A stretch of 64,000 nucleotides of DNA, taken from contig NZ_SADR02000023.1 in assembly GCF_004010325.2 (NCBI RefSeq), positions 1-64,000 on the forward strand. Direction: 5' to 3'. Under the pieces are notes generated by a model. The model made no database searches. It was not told where the DNA came from and worked only from the letters and a program-made list of their open reading frames with translations. The first letter of the stretch is position 1. Each line of letters begins with the position of its first letter. A program made the translations under genes and the position numbers. Shown here piece by piece: positions 25,036 through 34,011 of the stretch. This DNA comes from Mesorhizobium sp. M00.F.Ca.ET.216.01.1.1 (GTDB taxonomy: Bacteria; Pseudomonadota; Alphaproteobacteria; Rhizobiales; Rhizobiaceae).

Positions 25036-28021
25036 TGAGGCGCTCCCCCTTCTCGTCGAAGAACACCATGCCGGTGACCTCCACCTCGATCACCTTGTCC
25101 GGCATCGGCACATAAAGCGTCTCGCCCATCCGGTCGCGGCCGCCGGCAACCAGCGCCAGTGCGATCGAGCGGCCGCAATTTTGCGACCAATAGCTTGAGG
25201 TGACATGACCGATCATCTTCATCGGGATCGCCTGCTTTGGATCGCCGACGATCTGGGCACCCTCTTCCAGCACCACCTTCGGGTCCTTGGTTTTCAGGCC
25301 GACAAGCTGCTTGCGGCCCTTGGCGACCAGGTCCGGCCGGGCCATGCCGCGAATGCCGACGAAGTCGGCCTTCTTCTTGCCGACCGCCCAGTCGAGCCCG
25401 GCATCGTTCGGCGTCACGGTGCCATCGGTGTCCTGGCCGACGATGATGTAGCCCTTTTCGGCACGCAGCACGTGCATCGCCTCGGTGCCGTAGGCACCGG
25501 CGCCGTGCTTCTGGCCCTCGGCCCACAGCGCTTCCCAGACGGCCTGGCCATAATCGGCCGGCACATTGACCTCGAAGCCTCGCTCGCCGGTGAACGACAT
25601 GCGGAACAGCCTTGTCGGCACGCCGCAGATCTTGCCTTCGCGCACCGACATATGCGGCAGCGCCTCATCCGACATGTCGATGCCTTCGACCAACGGCGCG
25701 ATGATCTCACGTGACTTCGGCCCCTGCACCGCAATCACCGCCCACTGTTCAGTGATCGAGGTCAGCCAGACGTTGAGATGCGGGAACTCGGTCTGGAAAT
25801 AGTCCTCCATGTGGTTCATGACACGCGGCGCGCCGCCGGTCGTCGTCGTCACATGGAAACGGTCGGGCGCCAGCCTGCCGACGACGCCGTCGTCATAGAT
25901 GAAACCGTCCTCGCGCAGCATGATGCCATAGCGGCAGCGGCCGGGCTCCAGCTTCTCCCACGGATTGGTGTAGAGCAGTTCCATGAACTTGGCCGCATCC
26001 GGCCCTACCACCTCGATCTTGCCCAGCGTCGAGGCGTCGAACAGGCCGGCTGTTGTGCGCACGGTGACGCATTCGCGATCGACGGCGGCGTGCATGTCTT
26101 CGCCCGGCTTTGGGAAATACCAGGCGCGCTTCCACTGGCCGACATCCTCGAACACCGCGCCGTGCGCCTCTGCCCAGGGTTGGATCGCCGTCTTGCGGGT
26201 CGGGTCGAACAATTCTCCGCGCGCATGGCCGACAATCGAGCCGAACGTCACCGGCGTGTAGGGCGCCCGAAACGTGGTGAGGCCGACCTGCGGGATCGGC
26301 TTGCCCAGCGTCTCGGCGGCAATGGCCAGTCCGTGCATGTTTGAGGTCTTGCCCTGGTCGGTCGCCATGCCGTTGGTGGTAAAGCGCTTGACGTGCTCGA
26401 TCGAGTGCATGCCCTCATGCACCGCCTGGCGGATGTCCTTGGCGGTTACGTCGTTCTGGAAATCGACAAAGGCTTTTACCGTCGTACCCGGCCCGGCGCC
26501 GGGCGCCGCTCCCAGCATGCCGCGCGACCAGCTCTCGCTGGCATCGATCTTCGGCTTTGTACTCTTGGCGGCTTTGGCGCCGACATCCTTCGCCGCCTTG
26601 GTGCCCGCCGCATAGGCCTCGTCGATCGTCGCCATCAGTCCGTCGGTGCCGTTGCAGGCGCCGACCGAGATGCAATCCTGCGCATAGGTGCCGGGCACAA
26701 AGCGCTTGGTCTCGTCGTTGAAGGCGACCTTGCCGCGCGATTGCGAGAACAGGTGCACCGACGGCGTCCAGCCGGCCGACATCAGGATCGCGTCGACTGG
26801 GATGGTGCGCTCGCCGCCGCCGTTCTTCGGCTGCACGGTCATCGATGACACGCGCAATTTGCCGCCGGCGCGTATCACCGCGCGGCCAAAATTGACCTCC
26901 ATGCCGAGCGCCCTCGCCTCGTTGATCACTGGCCCGGTCGGGTTATCGCGCAGGTCGACGATGGCCGCCACATTGACGCCGGCCTTCTTCAAATCGATAG
27001 CCGCCGCATAGGCCGAATCATTAGCCGTATAGACGCCGACATTCTTTCCGACGGCGACGCCATAGTGGTTGAGATAGGTGCGCGCGGCGGACGCCAGCAT
27101 GACACCCGGCCGGTCGTTGTCGGCAAACACCATGTGCCGCTCGATGGCGCCTGTCGCAAGCACCACGCGCTTGGCCCTCACCTGCCACAGCCGCTCGCGC
27201 GGCAGGTCGCGGCCGGGTTTCTGCAAATGGTCGCCTATCCGCTCGACCAGGCCGACGAAATTCTGCGCATAATAGCCGAACGCCGTGGTGCGAGACAGCA
27301 CGCGCACATTGTCCATGGCCCGGAGCTTGGCGACAGCGGCCTGCGCCCAGGCAAAACCGTCCTGGCCTTCGATCCTGGCGCCGCTCTCGAACCGCAGGCT
27401 GCCGCCGAAATCCGCCTGCTCGTCGGCAAGCATGACGCGCACACCGGTTTCAGCCGCGGCCAGCGCAGCGGCAATACCTGCGGCACCGCCGCCGAGCACC
27501 AGCACGTCGCAATGGGCAAAGCGCGCGGAATAGTGGTCGGGGTCTGGTTGGTCCGGCGCTACACCAAGGCCGGCCGCGGCGCGGATCTTCGGTTCATAAA
27601 GGTTTTTCCAGGCGGACTTCGGCCACATGAAGGTCTTGTAGTAGAAACCGGCTGAAAACAGCGGCGAGGCAATGTCGTTGACGGCACCCACGTCGAAGGA
27701 CAGCGACGGCCAGCGATTCTGCGACTGCGCCGTAAGCCCGTCATAGAGCTCCTGCACCGTGGCGCGGACGTTCGGCGTCTTGCGCGCCGCGTCGCGTTCG
27801 ATCTGGACCAGCGCATTGGGCTCTTCCGCGCCGGCCGAGAGGAAGCCGCGCGGCCGGTGGTACTTGAACGAACGGCCGACCAGATGGACGCCGTTGGCGA
27901 GCAGCGCCGAGGCCAGCGTGTCGCCTTCGACGCCGGCGTAAGCCTGGCCGTCGAAGCTGAAGCGGGCGGTCTTTGCCTGCTTGAGGCGCCCGGCGCCGGG
28001 AATGCGGAACGCTTCGATCAT
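25028..28021 (-). CDS. soxA: Sarcosine oxidase alpha subunit
   Basis: A 997-residue subunit. The N-terminal part resembles an aminomethyl-oxidase 2Fe-2S-like/hydrogen cyanide synthase-like domain. A dinucleotide-binding segment follows (CDVLVLGGGAAGIAAALAAA, about 170-190), and the C-terminal 380 residues are a GcvT-type tetrahydrofolate-binding aminomethyltransferase domain (RTTAGLFDASTLGKIEVVGP; GERGFEVNVPADYG). It holds NAD+ and accepts the formaldehyde-level carbon onto tetrahydrofolate. It overlaps soxD upstream by 4 bp and soxG downstream by 8 bp, indicating tight coupling. Length is as expected for the family. Confidence 0.96.
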   Translation of the reverse strand: MIEAFRIPGAGRLKQAKTARFSFDGQAYAGVEGDTLASALLANGVHLVGRSFKYHRPRGFLSAGAEEPNALVQIERDAARKTPNVRATVQELYDGLTAQSQNRWPSLSFDVGAVNDIASPLFSAGFYYKTFMWPKSAWKNLYEPKIRAAAGLGVAPDQPDPDHYSARFAHCDVLVLGGGAAGIAAALAAAETGVRVMLADEQADFGGSLRFESGARIEGQDGFAWAQAAVAKLRAMDNVRVLSRTTAFGYYAQNFVGLVERIGDHLQKPGRDLPRERLWQVRAKRVVLATGAIERHMVFADNDRPGVMLASAARTYLNHYGVAVGKNVGVYTANDSAYAAAIDLKKAGVNVAAIVDLRDNPTGPVINEARALGMEVNFGRAVIRAGGKLRVSSMTVQPKNGGGERTIPVDAILMSAGWTPSVHLFSQSRGKVAFNDETKRFVPGTYAQDCISVGACNGTDGLMATIDEAYAAGTKAAKDVGAKAAKSTKPKIDASESWSRGMLGAAPGAGPGTTVKAFVDFQNDVTAKDIRQAVHEGMHSIEHVKRFTTNGMATDQGKTSNMHGLAIAAETLGKPIPQVGLTTFRAPYTPVTFGSIVGHARGELFDPTRKTAIQPWAEAHGAVFEDVGQWKRAWYFPKPGEDMHAAVDRECVTVRTTAGLFDASTLGKIEVVGPDAAKFMELLYTNPWEKLEPGRCRYGIMLREDGFIYDDGVVGRLAPDRFHVTTTTGGAPRVMNHMEDYFQTEFPHLNVWLTSITEQWAVIAVQGPKSREIIAPLVEGIDMSDEALPHMSVREGKICGVPTRLFRMSFTGERGFEVNVPADYGQAVWEALWAEGQKHGAGAYGTEAMHVLRAEKGYIIVGQDTDGTVTPNDAGLDWAVGKKKADFVGIRGMARPDLVAKGRKQLVGLKTKDPKVVLEEGAQIVGDPKQAIPMKMIGHVTSSYWSQNCGRSIALALVAGGRDRMGETLYVPMPDKVIEVEVTGMVFFDEKGERLNG

Positions 28022-28314
28022 TTGGAGGCTCCCGGCAGCTTCGCGGGCTTCGGTTCGCCGGCCTTGTAGGTCATGATGAACTTGTCGGTGACGGTGTCGC
28101 GCACGGCGTTGAAGAACCGCGCGCAGCCATGCATGTGCCGCCAGCGCTCATAGATGATGCCTTTGGGATTCGAGCGGATGAAAAAGAACTTCTCGAAGTC
28201 GTCGTCGCTCTCGCCCGCGATGTTTGCCGAACGCGCAATATGCGCCTCGCCGGCGTTGCGGAACTCGAGTTCCGGACGCTCTTCCTCGCAATAGGGGCAA
28301 CGGATCAGAAGCAT
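28018..28314 (-). CDS. soxD: Sarcosine oxidase delta subunit
   Basis: A 98-residue small zinc-binding subunit of sarcosine oxidase. The ligands are visible as CPYC near the N-terminus (Cys6, Cys9) and HMHGCARFF near residues 59-67. The pattern RSNPKGIIYERWRHMHGCARFFN is characteristic of SoxD. It overlaps soxA by 4 bp (ATGA) and lies 61 bp after soxB, in the canonical order soxB-soxD-soxA-soxG. Confidence 0.95.
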   Translation of the reverse strand: MLLIRCPYCEEERPELEFRNAGEAHIARSANIAGESDDDFEKFFFIRSNPKGIIYERWRHMHGCARFFNAVRDTVTDKFIMTYKAGEPKPAKLPGASK

Positions 28315-28375
28315 CGTGTTGGTTCCTACGATTCGACAAGCATCAGCGGCATCGCGACAGCCATCTCGGCCATCA

Positions 28376-29629
28376 TCAGTGCGCCACCGCCGCCGCTGCC
28401 GCTTCGTCGATCAGGCGGCCGGTGCGGAAGCGATCGATGGTGAAGGGCGCGTTGATCGGATGCGGATCGTCTCTGGCGATGGTGTGGGCAAAGACATGCC
28501 CTGAGCCTGGCGTCGCCTTGAAGCCGCCCGTGCCCCAGCCGCAATTGACATAGAGACCCGGCACCGGCGTCTTGGCCAGGATCGGCGAGCGGTCCGGCGT
28601 CACGTCGACGATGCCGCCCCAGCTGCGCAGCATCTTCATGCGCGTGAATATCGGGAACATCTCGCAGATGGCGTCGAGCGTGTGCTGGAGGATGTGCAGG
28701 CCGCCGGTCTGCGAATAGGAGACATACTGGTCGGTGCCGGCGCCGATGACCAACTCGCCCTTGTCGGACTGCGAGATATAGGCGTGCACCGTGTTCGACA
28801 TTACCACGCAGGGAACCACCGGTTTGACCGGCTCCGACACCAGCGCCTGCAGCGGATAGCTTTCCAGCGGCATGCGCACGCCGGCCATGTTCATGATCAC
28901 CGAGGAATGGCCGGCGGCAACGACGCCGACCTTCTTGGCGCCGATGAAGCCGCGCGTCGTCTCGACACCGGTGACCGCGCCGTTCGGCGCCCGCTTGACC
29001 CCGGTGACCTCGCAATTCTGGATGATGTGGACGCCGCGTGCCGAGGCGCCGCGCGCATAGCCCCAGGCAACGGCATCGTGACGGGCGGTGCCGCCGCGGC
29101 GCTGCAAGGCCGCGCCCACCACCGGATAGCGCGCATCCCTTGAGATGTTGAGCGGCGGACAGAATTCCTTCGCCGCTTCCGGCGTCAGCCATTCATTGTC
29201 GATGCCGTTCAGCCTATTGGCATGGACATGGCGCTTCAGCACCTGGATGTCGTGCACGTTGTGGGCCAGCATCATCACGCCGCGCGGCGAATACATGACG
29301 TTGTAGTTGAGCTCCTGGCTGAGCCCATCCCACAGCTTCAACGCGTGATCGTAGATGCCGGCGCTCTCGTCATAGAGATAGTTGGAGCGGATGATGGTGG
29401 TGTTGCGGCCGGTGTTGCCGCCGCCGAGCCAGCTCTTTTCAAGCACCGCGACATTGGTGATGCCGTGCACAGTGGCGAGATAGTATGCGGTGGCCAGGCC
29501 ATGGCCGCCGGCACCGACGATGATGACGTCGTATTCCTTCTTCGGCTCAGGCGAGGACCATTGCGCCTCCCAGCCCTTATGACCGCGCATGGCCTCGCGG
29601 GCGATGGCGAATACCGAATATTTCTTCAC
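28376..29629 (-). CDS. soxB: Sarcosine oxidase beta subunit
   Basis: A flavin-bearing DAO-family subunit that oxidises sarcosine. It has an N-terminal Rossmann motif (VIIVGAGGHGLATAYYLA), GGGNTGRNTTIIRSNYL (covalent-FMN/FAD region of SoxB), and the C-terminal NCGWGTGGFKATPGSGHVFA block. The GTG at 29629 (KKYSVFAIAREAM) gives 417 residues, the length I expect for SoxB; an upstream in-frame GTG at 29677 would add 16 residues unlike the family. It is the first gene of the operon, with a 275-bp divergent gap towards an SDR gene that should contain both promoters. Confidence 0.93.
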   Translation of the reverse strand: MKKYSVFAIAREAMRGHKGWEAQWSSPEPKKEYDVIIVGAGGHGLATAYYLATVHGITNVAVLEKSWLGGGNTGRNTTIIRSNYLYDESAGIYDHALKLWDGLSQELNYNVMYSPRGVMMLAHNVHDIQVLKRHVHANRLNGIDNEWLTPEAAKEFCPPLNISRDARYPVVGAALQRRGGTARHDAVAWGYARGASARGVHIIQNCEVTGVKRAPNGAVTGVETTRGFIGAKKVGVVAAGHSSVIMNMAGVRMPLESYPLQALVSEPVKPVVPCVVMSNTVHAYISQSDKGELVIGAGTDQYVSYSQTGGLHILQHTLDAICEMFPIFTRMKMLRSWGGIVDVTPDRSPILAKTPVPGLYVNCGWGTGGFKATPGSGHVFAHTIARDDPHPINAPFTIDRFRTGRLIDEAAAAAVAH

Positions 29630-29904
29630 GTTCCAGGCCTCGCGCCAAAGATCTCGCGGATTGCGGCCGGCGCTCACAAAGAGCCCCGGCGCGCGAGGTG
29701 TATCACTAGCGAAACGCAGCTGCCACCCTTGCGCTGTTTGCGACGGCGCTTGCCGTTTTGCGCCGTGACGGAGCGACGCATCTGGAACGATGAGCCGATC
29801 GACCCTGTGCCTTTGCAGGTATCGGGTGGCTCACACCGCCCCGATTTGCGACCAAGCATCCGGTCGCCGGCAAAGCCCGGCGCGAAGAAAAAGGATGTAA
29901 AAGA

Positions 29905-30675
29905 ATGTTCGCTCTCGCCAACAAGGCCGCCATCGTCACCGGCGCCAGTTCCGGTATCGGTCGCGCCACCGCAAAACTCTTTGCCGAGGAAGGCGCCAAG
30001 CTCGTCATCGCTGCCCGCCGCCAGGCAGAGCTTGACCAGCTCGCTGCCGAAATCGAGGACGCCGGCGGCACGGCCGTCGCCCTTGCCGGCGACGTCAGGG
30101 ACGAAGCTTACGCGAAAGCCCTCGTCGACCTCGCCGTCGGCAGGTTCGGCGGGCTCGACATCGCCTTCAACAATGTCGGCTCAGTCGGCCAGACGGGACC
30201 GGTTTCGGAGCTGTCGCTGGAGGGCTGGCGGGAGACGCTCGACACCAACCTTACAAGCGCCTTTCTCGGCGCGAAGTGCCAGGTGCCGGCGATGGTCGAA
30301 CGCGGCGGCGGTTCACTGATCTTCACCTGCACCTTCATCGGCCATACCGTCGGCATGCCCGGCATGACCAGCTATGCCGCAAGCAAGGCCGGGCTGATCG
30401 GATTGACGCAGGTGCTTGCCGCCGAATACGGCGCCAAAGGCGTGCGGGTCAACGCGCTCCTGCCTGGCGGCACCGACACGCCTTCAAGCATCACCAACGC
30501 GCCGGATGCCGGCCCGGAAGTGCTGGCCTTCGTCAAAGGCCTTCATGCCCTGAAGCGCATTGCGCGGCCGCAAGAGATTGCCCGCTCTGTGCTCTATCTG
30601 GCTTCGGATGCGTCGAGCTTTACCACCGGAACGGCGCTGTTCGCCGACGGCGGCGTCTCGATCAACCGGACGTGA
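29905..30675 (+). CDS. SDR family oxidoreductase
   Basis: A 256-residue classical short-chain dehydrogenase/reductase. Cofactor motif TGASSGIG (13-20), NNVGS in place of the usual NNAG, and YAASKAG for the catalytic Tyr and Lys. The usual catalytic Ser region is altered to FTCTFIGHT, with Thr at that position. The C-terminus ALFADGGVSINRT is normal for the family. It is preceded by AAAAGGATG spacing typical of a ribosome-binding site and stands alone between soxB (divergent) and the SET-domain gene. The substrate is unknown; the altered active-site segment could change specificity or activity. Confidence 0.87.
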   Translation: MFALANKAAIVTGASSGIGRATAKLFAEEGAKLVIAARRQAELDQLAAEIEDAGGTAVALAGDVRDEAYAKALVDLAVGRFGGLDIAFNNVGSVGQTGPVSELSLEGWRETLDTNLTSAFLGAKCQVPAMVERGGGSLIFTCTFIGHTVGMPGMTSYAASKAGLIGLTQVLAAEYGAKGVRVNALLPGGTDTPSSITNAPDAGPEVLAFVKGLHALKRIARPQEIARSVLYLASDASSFTTGTALFADGGVSINRT

Positions 30676-30786
30676 GCTGTTTTGCGGGCGCCCAGGCATG
30701 CTTGGTCGATCACAATGTCGCAAACCGGCCTTGCTTTTCGGCACGATTTGGCGATTCCGTTTTCTCTTCGAAGACGGGCTCGAAAC

Positions 30787-31173
30787 ATGCTGCTGATCAG
30801 ATCCTACATCGCCGCGAGCGCAATCGAAGGCGTCGGTGTGTTCGCCGCCGAGCCGATCCGGAAAGGCACCTCGATCTGGCGGCTCGATCCGGATTTCGAC
30901 CGGCTGATCCCGATGGAAAAATATGAAGCCGCACCGCCGCACCTCAGGGAATTGCTCGACAGGTACGCCTATCCAAGCCCAGACCGGCCCGGCTTCATGG
31001 TCTATGAAGTCGACAACGGCCGTTTCATGAACCACTCCGAAAGGCCGAACACGGATTTTTCGCGGCATGGCGGGGCAATCGCGATCCGCGACATTGCGGC
31101 GGGCGAGGAAATAACCTGCGACTACGGCGAGTTCTTCGAGGATTTCGGGCGGCTCCACCTGGCGACAGCATAA
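30787..31173 (+). CDS. SET domain-containing protein
   Basis: A 128-residue protein that is essentially one SET domain, the fold of S-adenosylmethionine-dependent lysine methyltransferases. Motifs in order are EGVGVFAAEPIRKGTSIW (start of SET-N), GRFMNHSERPNT (the NHS motif that binds the cofactor) and GEEITCDYGEF (catalytic Tyr in DYG). There are no pre- or post-SET zinc domains. A frame extending upstream adds a poor N-terminus, so the ATG at 30787 is chosen. Target protein unknown; bacterial SET proteins may modify ribosomal or DNA-binding proteins, and the next gene is ribosomal protein S21. Confidence 0.85.
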   Translation: MLLIRSYIAASAIEGVGVFAAEPIRKGTSIWRLDPDFDRLIPMEKYEAAPPHLRELLDRYAYPSPDRPGFMVYEVDNGRFMNHSERPNTDFSRHGGAIAIRDIAAGEEITCDYGEFFEDFGRLHLATA

Positions 31174-31272
31174 CGCCGGCGGTCGTTTGGCCGCTGCGTT
31201 TCATTCGGTAGTGGACAGAGCGGCGTGATTCTGCTATCAGCCGCCACAATTCGTGGTGTAATTCGCCGCGGA

Positions 31273-31295
31273 GGCAAGTGACATGGCCGCTTGCC
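31273..31295 (+). promoter_or_regulatory. Stem-loop in the rpsU leader
   Basis: GGCAAG (31273-31278) pairs with CTTGCC (31290-31295) around an 11-nt loop, 33 bp before the rpsU start. No T-run follows. It could influence S21 translation or belong to the promoter region; this is only a structural observation. Confidence 0.35.
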
Positions 31296-31328
31296 TGTTG
31301 ATATCAAACCCGAAAGACAGGATTGCAC

Positions 31329-31592
31329 GTGCAGGTACTCGTCCGCGACAACAATGTTGATCAGGCGCTTCGCGCGCTGAAGAAAAAGATGCAGCGCGAA
31401 GGCATCTTCCGCGAAATGAAGATGCGCGGACATTACGAGAAGCCTTCCGAGAAGCGCGCCCGTGAAAAGGCCGAGGCCGTTCGCCGCGCCCGCAAGCTGG
31501 CCCGCAAGCGTGCCCAGCGCGAAGGCCTGTTGCCGATGACGCCGCGCCCGGTTGCGGCTGGTGCTGCCGGCGCAGCGCGTCCGCCGCGCTGA
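31329..31592 (+). CDS. rpsU: 30S ribosomal protein S21
   Basis: An 87-residue S21 protein of the small ribosomal subunit, needed for initiation on many mRNAs. It begins MQVLVRDNNVDQALRALKKK and continues QREGIFREMKMRGHYEKPSE, followed by a very basic helix (KRAREKAEAVRRARKLARKR) and a rhizobial Ala/Pro/Arg-rich tail. The GTG at 31329 gives the canonical N-terminus; a TTG two codons earlier is less likely. The strong terminator after it shows it is the last gene of its transcript. Confidence 0.96.
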   Translation: MQVLVRDNNVDQALRALKKKMQREGIFREMKMRGHYEKPSEKRAREKAEAVRRARKLARKRAQREGLLPMTPRPVAAGAAGAARPPR

Positions 31593-31629
31593 TACCGCCA
31601 ATTTTTCGTCCTTTTCAAAGGATATCCGA

Positions 31630-31662
31630 GGTGGCGCGATGCGGAATCGCCGCCACCTTTTT
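31630..31662 (+). terminator. Rho-independent terminator after rpsU
   Basis: GGTGGCG (31630-31636) pairs with CGCCACC (31651-31657). An inner CGAT/ATCG extension lengthens the stem, and TTTTT follows. It is 37 bp after the rpsU stop. Confidence 0.85.
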
Positions 31663-31730
31663 GTTTTGAATTCGACTCGGTTCGGAGGGAACGGACCTGA
31701 CGGCGCTGCGGCAGTGAGGACAGAGCAGAC

Positions 31731-32576
31731 ATGAACGTTATTCCCGTGGAGCGCAGAACCGCCTTGCGCGGCTTCGCCCTGACGGCAACCCTGTTTTCCG
31801 GGTTGGCGCTCGCCTGCTGCCAGACAGCCCCGACCGGCGAATTCAACAACATCGACAAGGCACAAGGATCGACCGAGAACATCTCCTCGCTGTCGGCGGT
31901 GATCCAGCGCAATCCCCAGGATCCGGAAGCCTACAATGTGCGTGGCTCGGCCTATGGCCGCGGCGGCCAGTACCAGGCAGCACTGAAGGACTTCAACACC
32001 GCCATCCAGCTCAACCCGAATTTCTACCAGGCCTATTCGAACCGCGCTCTGATCCAGCGCTTCCTCGGCAACCAGGAGGCGGCGCTTGCCGACTACAACC
32101 GTTCGATCCAGATCAATTCGAACTATGACGCCGCCTATATCGGCCGCGGCAATCTCTATCGCAAGGCAGGCCGGACCCAGGAAGCCTTCAACGATTTCCA
32201 GAAGGCGATCCAGCTCGACACGACCGACGCACGCGCCTACCACAATCGCGGCCTGATCTATCAGAGCCAGGGCCAGCACGCTTTCGCCATCGAGGATTTT
32301 TCCACCGCCATCTCGCTGGCGCCTGACGCCGCCGAACCCTACAATGGCCGCGGCCTCTCCTACCTCGCCATGAACGACGAGGACAACGCCTTCGCCGACT
32401 TCAACATGGCGATCAAGCTCGACGGCAAGAATGCCGAGGCCTGGGCCAACCAGGCGCTGATCTACGAGCGGCGCGGCGACAAGGCCAGGGCTGCGAAATC
32501 CTACCGCGAAGCCGTCCACCTCAACCCGGCCTACCAGCCGGCAAAGGATGGCCTGGCGCGCACCAGCGCCAGCTGA
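31731..32576 (+). CDS. Exported TPR repeat protein
   Basis: A 281-residue protein with an N-terminal signal (GFALTATLFSGLALACC), possibly an imperfect lipobox, and about six tetratricopeptide repeats. Repeats such as AYNVRGSAYGRGGQYQAALK, AYSNRALIQRFLGNQEAALA, AYIGRGNLYRKAGRTQEAFN and AYHNRGLIYQSQGQHAFAIE run from residue 62 to the end at roughly 34-residue spacing. TPR superhelices are scaffolds for protein-protein contacts; a periplasmic or membrane-anchored role is likely. It is transcribed alone, after the rpsU terminator. The partner is unknown. It resembles NlpI-like TPR lipoproteins of rhizobia. Confidence 0.88.
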   Translation: MNVIPVERRTALRGFALTATLFSGLALACCQTAPTGEFNNIDKAQGSTENISSLSAVIQRNPQDPEAYNVRGSAYGRGGQYQAALKDFNTAIQLNPNFYQAYSNRALIQRFLGNQEAALADYNRSIQINSNYDAAYIGRGNLYRKAGRTQEAFNDFQKAIQLDTTDARAYHNRGLIYQSQGQHAFAIEDFSTAISLAPDAAEPYNGRGLSYLAMNDEDNAFADFNMAIKLDGKNAEAWANQALIYERRGDKARAAKSYREAVHLNPAYQPAKDGLARTSAS

Positions 32577-32766
32577 TCAAAAGACAGCATCGACCCGACC
32601 TCGGGCCTGCCAAGGCTTGAGGCGGTTCGGCATGCCTTGGAAAATATCCGATAACGCTACACGGAGGTCCTGACCCTGACGGCTGCCTTGATCGCGCCTA
32701 GTTTTCGGCGGAACGCTCGAGCCACTCAAACCGTTGATCGACGCAATTTGCGAAAGGACCTCTCCC

Positions 32767-33240
32767 ATGATCAAGAAATTTGCCTGTGCCGCCGCGCTTG
32801 CCACTACGGTGCTTGCCGCTCCCGCCAGCGCGGGCAGGCTTGAACTCGGCGTGCTCGACTGCACCATCGACGGCGGCACCGGCTATGTCGTCACCTCCAA
32901 CAAGGGTGTGTCTTGTGTCTATCGCCCCCATCACGGCGGCCCCTCCGAGATCTATACCGGGGTCATTTCCAAGCTCGGCCTCGATGTCGGCAAGACGCAC
33001 CAGGGTCAGTTGGCATGGGCTGTTCTCGCTGCCACCCGCAACCACGATTCCGGCGACCTCGCCGGCAGCTATTACGGCGTCAACGCCGAGGCCAGCGTGG
33101 TGACCGGCGGCGGCGCTAACCTTCTCGTCGGTGGATTGGACAGCGCCTTTTCGCTGCAGCCTCTCAGCGTGCAGGCTCAGACCGGTGTCAACCTGGCTGT
33201 CGCCGTCACCTCGCTGGATCTGATCCACTCGCTCAAATAA
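32767..33240 (+). CDS. DUF992 domain-containing secreted protein (copy 1)
   Basis: A 157-residue exported protein with a signal peptide (MIKKFACAAALATTVLAAPASA). The mature part is the DUF992 domain: GRLELGVLDCTIDGGTGYVV at its start, two conserved cysteines (LDC...VSC), a Gly-rich central GANLLVGG and the C-terminal SLQPLSVQAQTGVNLAVAV. Function unknown; the fold is probably a beta-sandwich in the periplasm. The ATG at 32767 follows GGACCTCTCCC. A second paralogue lies 94 bp downstream. Confidence 0.88.
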   Translation: MIKKFACAAALATTVLAAPASAGRLELGVLDCTIDGGTGYVVTSNKGVSCVYRPHHGGPSEIYTGVISKLGLDVGKTHQGQLAWAVLAATRNHDSGDLAGSYYGVNAEASVVTGGGANLLVGGLDSAFSLQPLSVQAQTGVNLAVAVTSLDLIHSLK

Positions 33241-33334
33241 CCGCATTGGCAGATAAACGCATTTGGCCTCTCTACGTGCAGCGCAGAACGGGATACGATA
33301 AACTTTCTGCGCTGCACGACCTTGGGGGGGCGCC

Positions 33335-33817
33335 ATGCCGAAGACGACCGTCGCCGCTGCCATGATCGTCGCCGCGCTTGCGGGACAGGCTGAGGCATGG
33401 GACCGGGGTATCGAGCTTGGCGTGCTTGATTGTGCCATCGGCGGCGGCACCGGCTTCATCTTCGGCTCGAGCAAGGATCTGAGCTGCACCTTCACGCCCG
33501 CCGACAAGACCTTTGCGCCGGAAGCCTATTTTGGCGCCGTCAACAAATACGGTCTCGACATCGGCACCACCAGGCAGACGGTGATGCAGTGGCTGGTGCT
33601 GACGCCGCTCAGGAATATCTACGCACCCGGCGCGCTCGCCGGTGACTATGTCGGCGCCAGCGCCGAGGTAACAGCGGCGGTCGGCGCCGGTGCCAATCTC
33701 CTGGTCGGCGGCTCCTCGCAGGCCTTCACTCTGCAGCCGCTCAGCCTGCAGACGCAGACCGGCGTCAACATCGCCATCGGCGTCAGCCAGTTCCAGTTGC
33801 GCAGCACGGCAAATTGA
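33335..33817 (+). CDS. DUF992 domain-containing secreted protein (copy 2)
   Basis: A 160-residue paralogue of the preceding gene. It has a shorter signal peptide (TTVAAAMIVAALAGQAEA) and the same landmarks: GIELGVLDCAIGGGTGFIFG, LSC, GAGANLLVGGSSQAF and TLQPLSLQTQTGVNIAIGV. Although the two proteins align along their length, they differ at many positions, so the duplication is old. It is probably translated from the same or a neighbouring transcript. No function is assigned to DUF992. Confidence 0.88.
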   Translation: MPKTTVAAAMIVAALAGQAEAWDRGIELGVLDCAIGGGTGFIFGSSKDLSCTFTPADKTFAPEAYFGAVNKYGLDIGTTRQTVMQWLVLTPLRNIYAPGALAGDYVGASAEVTAAVGAGANLLVGGSSQAFTLQPLSLQTQTGVNIAIGVSQFQLRSTAN

Positions 33818-33890
33818 TCGCAAGTCGGGCATGGCCCGAATATCGGCGATCTGCGTCGCATCGGCTTCGTGGGCACCTCCAAAAAACCGC

Positions 33891-33921
33891 TTGAGCTCAA
33901 CCGTAGTTGAGGTTCTACAAG
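33891..33921 (+). promoter_or_regulatory. SoxR/MerR-type operator-promoter upstream of the MFS gene
   Basis: TTGAGC (33891-33896) and TACAAG (33916-33921) are separated by 19 bp, the overlong spacer typical of MerR-family-activated promoters. Inside the spacer, GCTCAACCGTAGTTGAGG (33895-33912) is an inverted repeat, CTCAA-N6-TTGAG, that matches the outer bases of the E. coli SoxR operator CCTCAAGTTAACTTGAGG. It is followed after about 90 bp by the MFS exporter start. Confidence 0.6.
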
Positions 33922-34011
33922 CTCTCCCGGACGAGGGCGGCGCGCGTCGTTTCGGATGCGCAAAGGCCTCCGACATCTTGAACGGCCTCGCAGAAAATTC
34001 GGGAGAATGAC

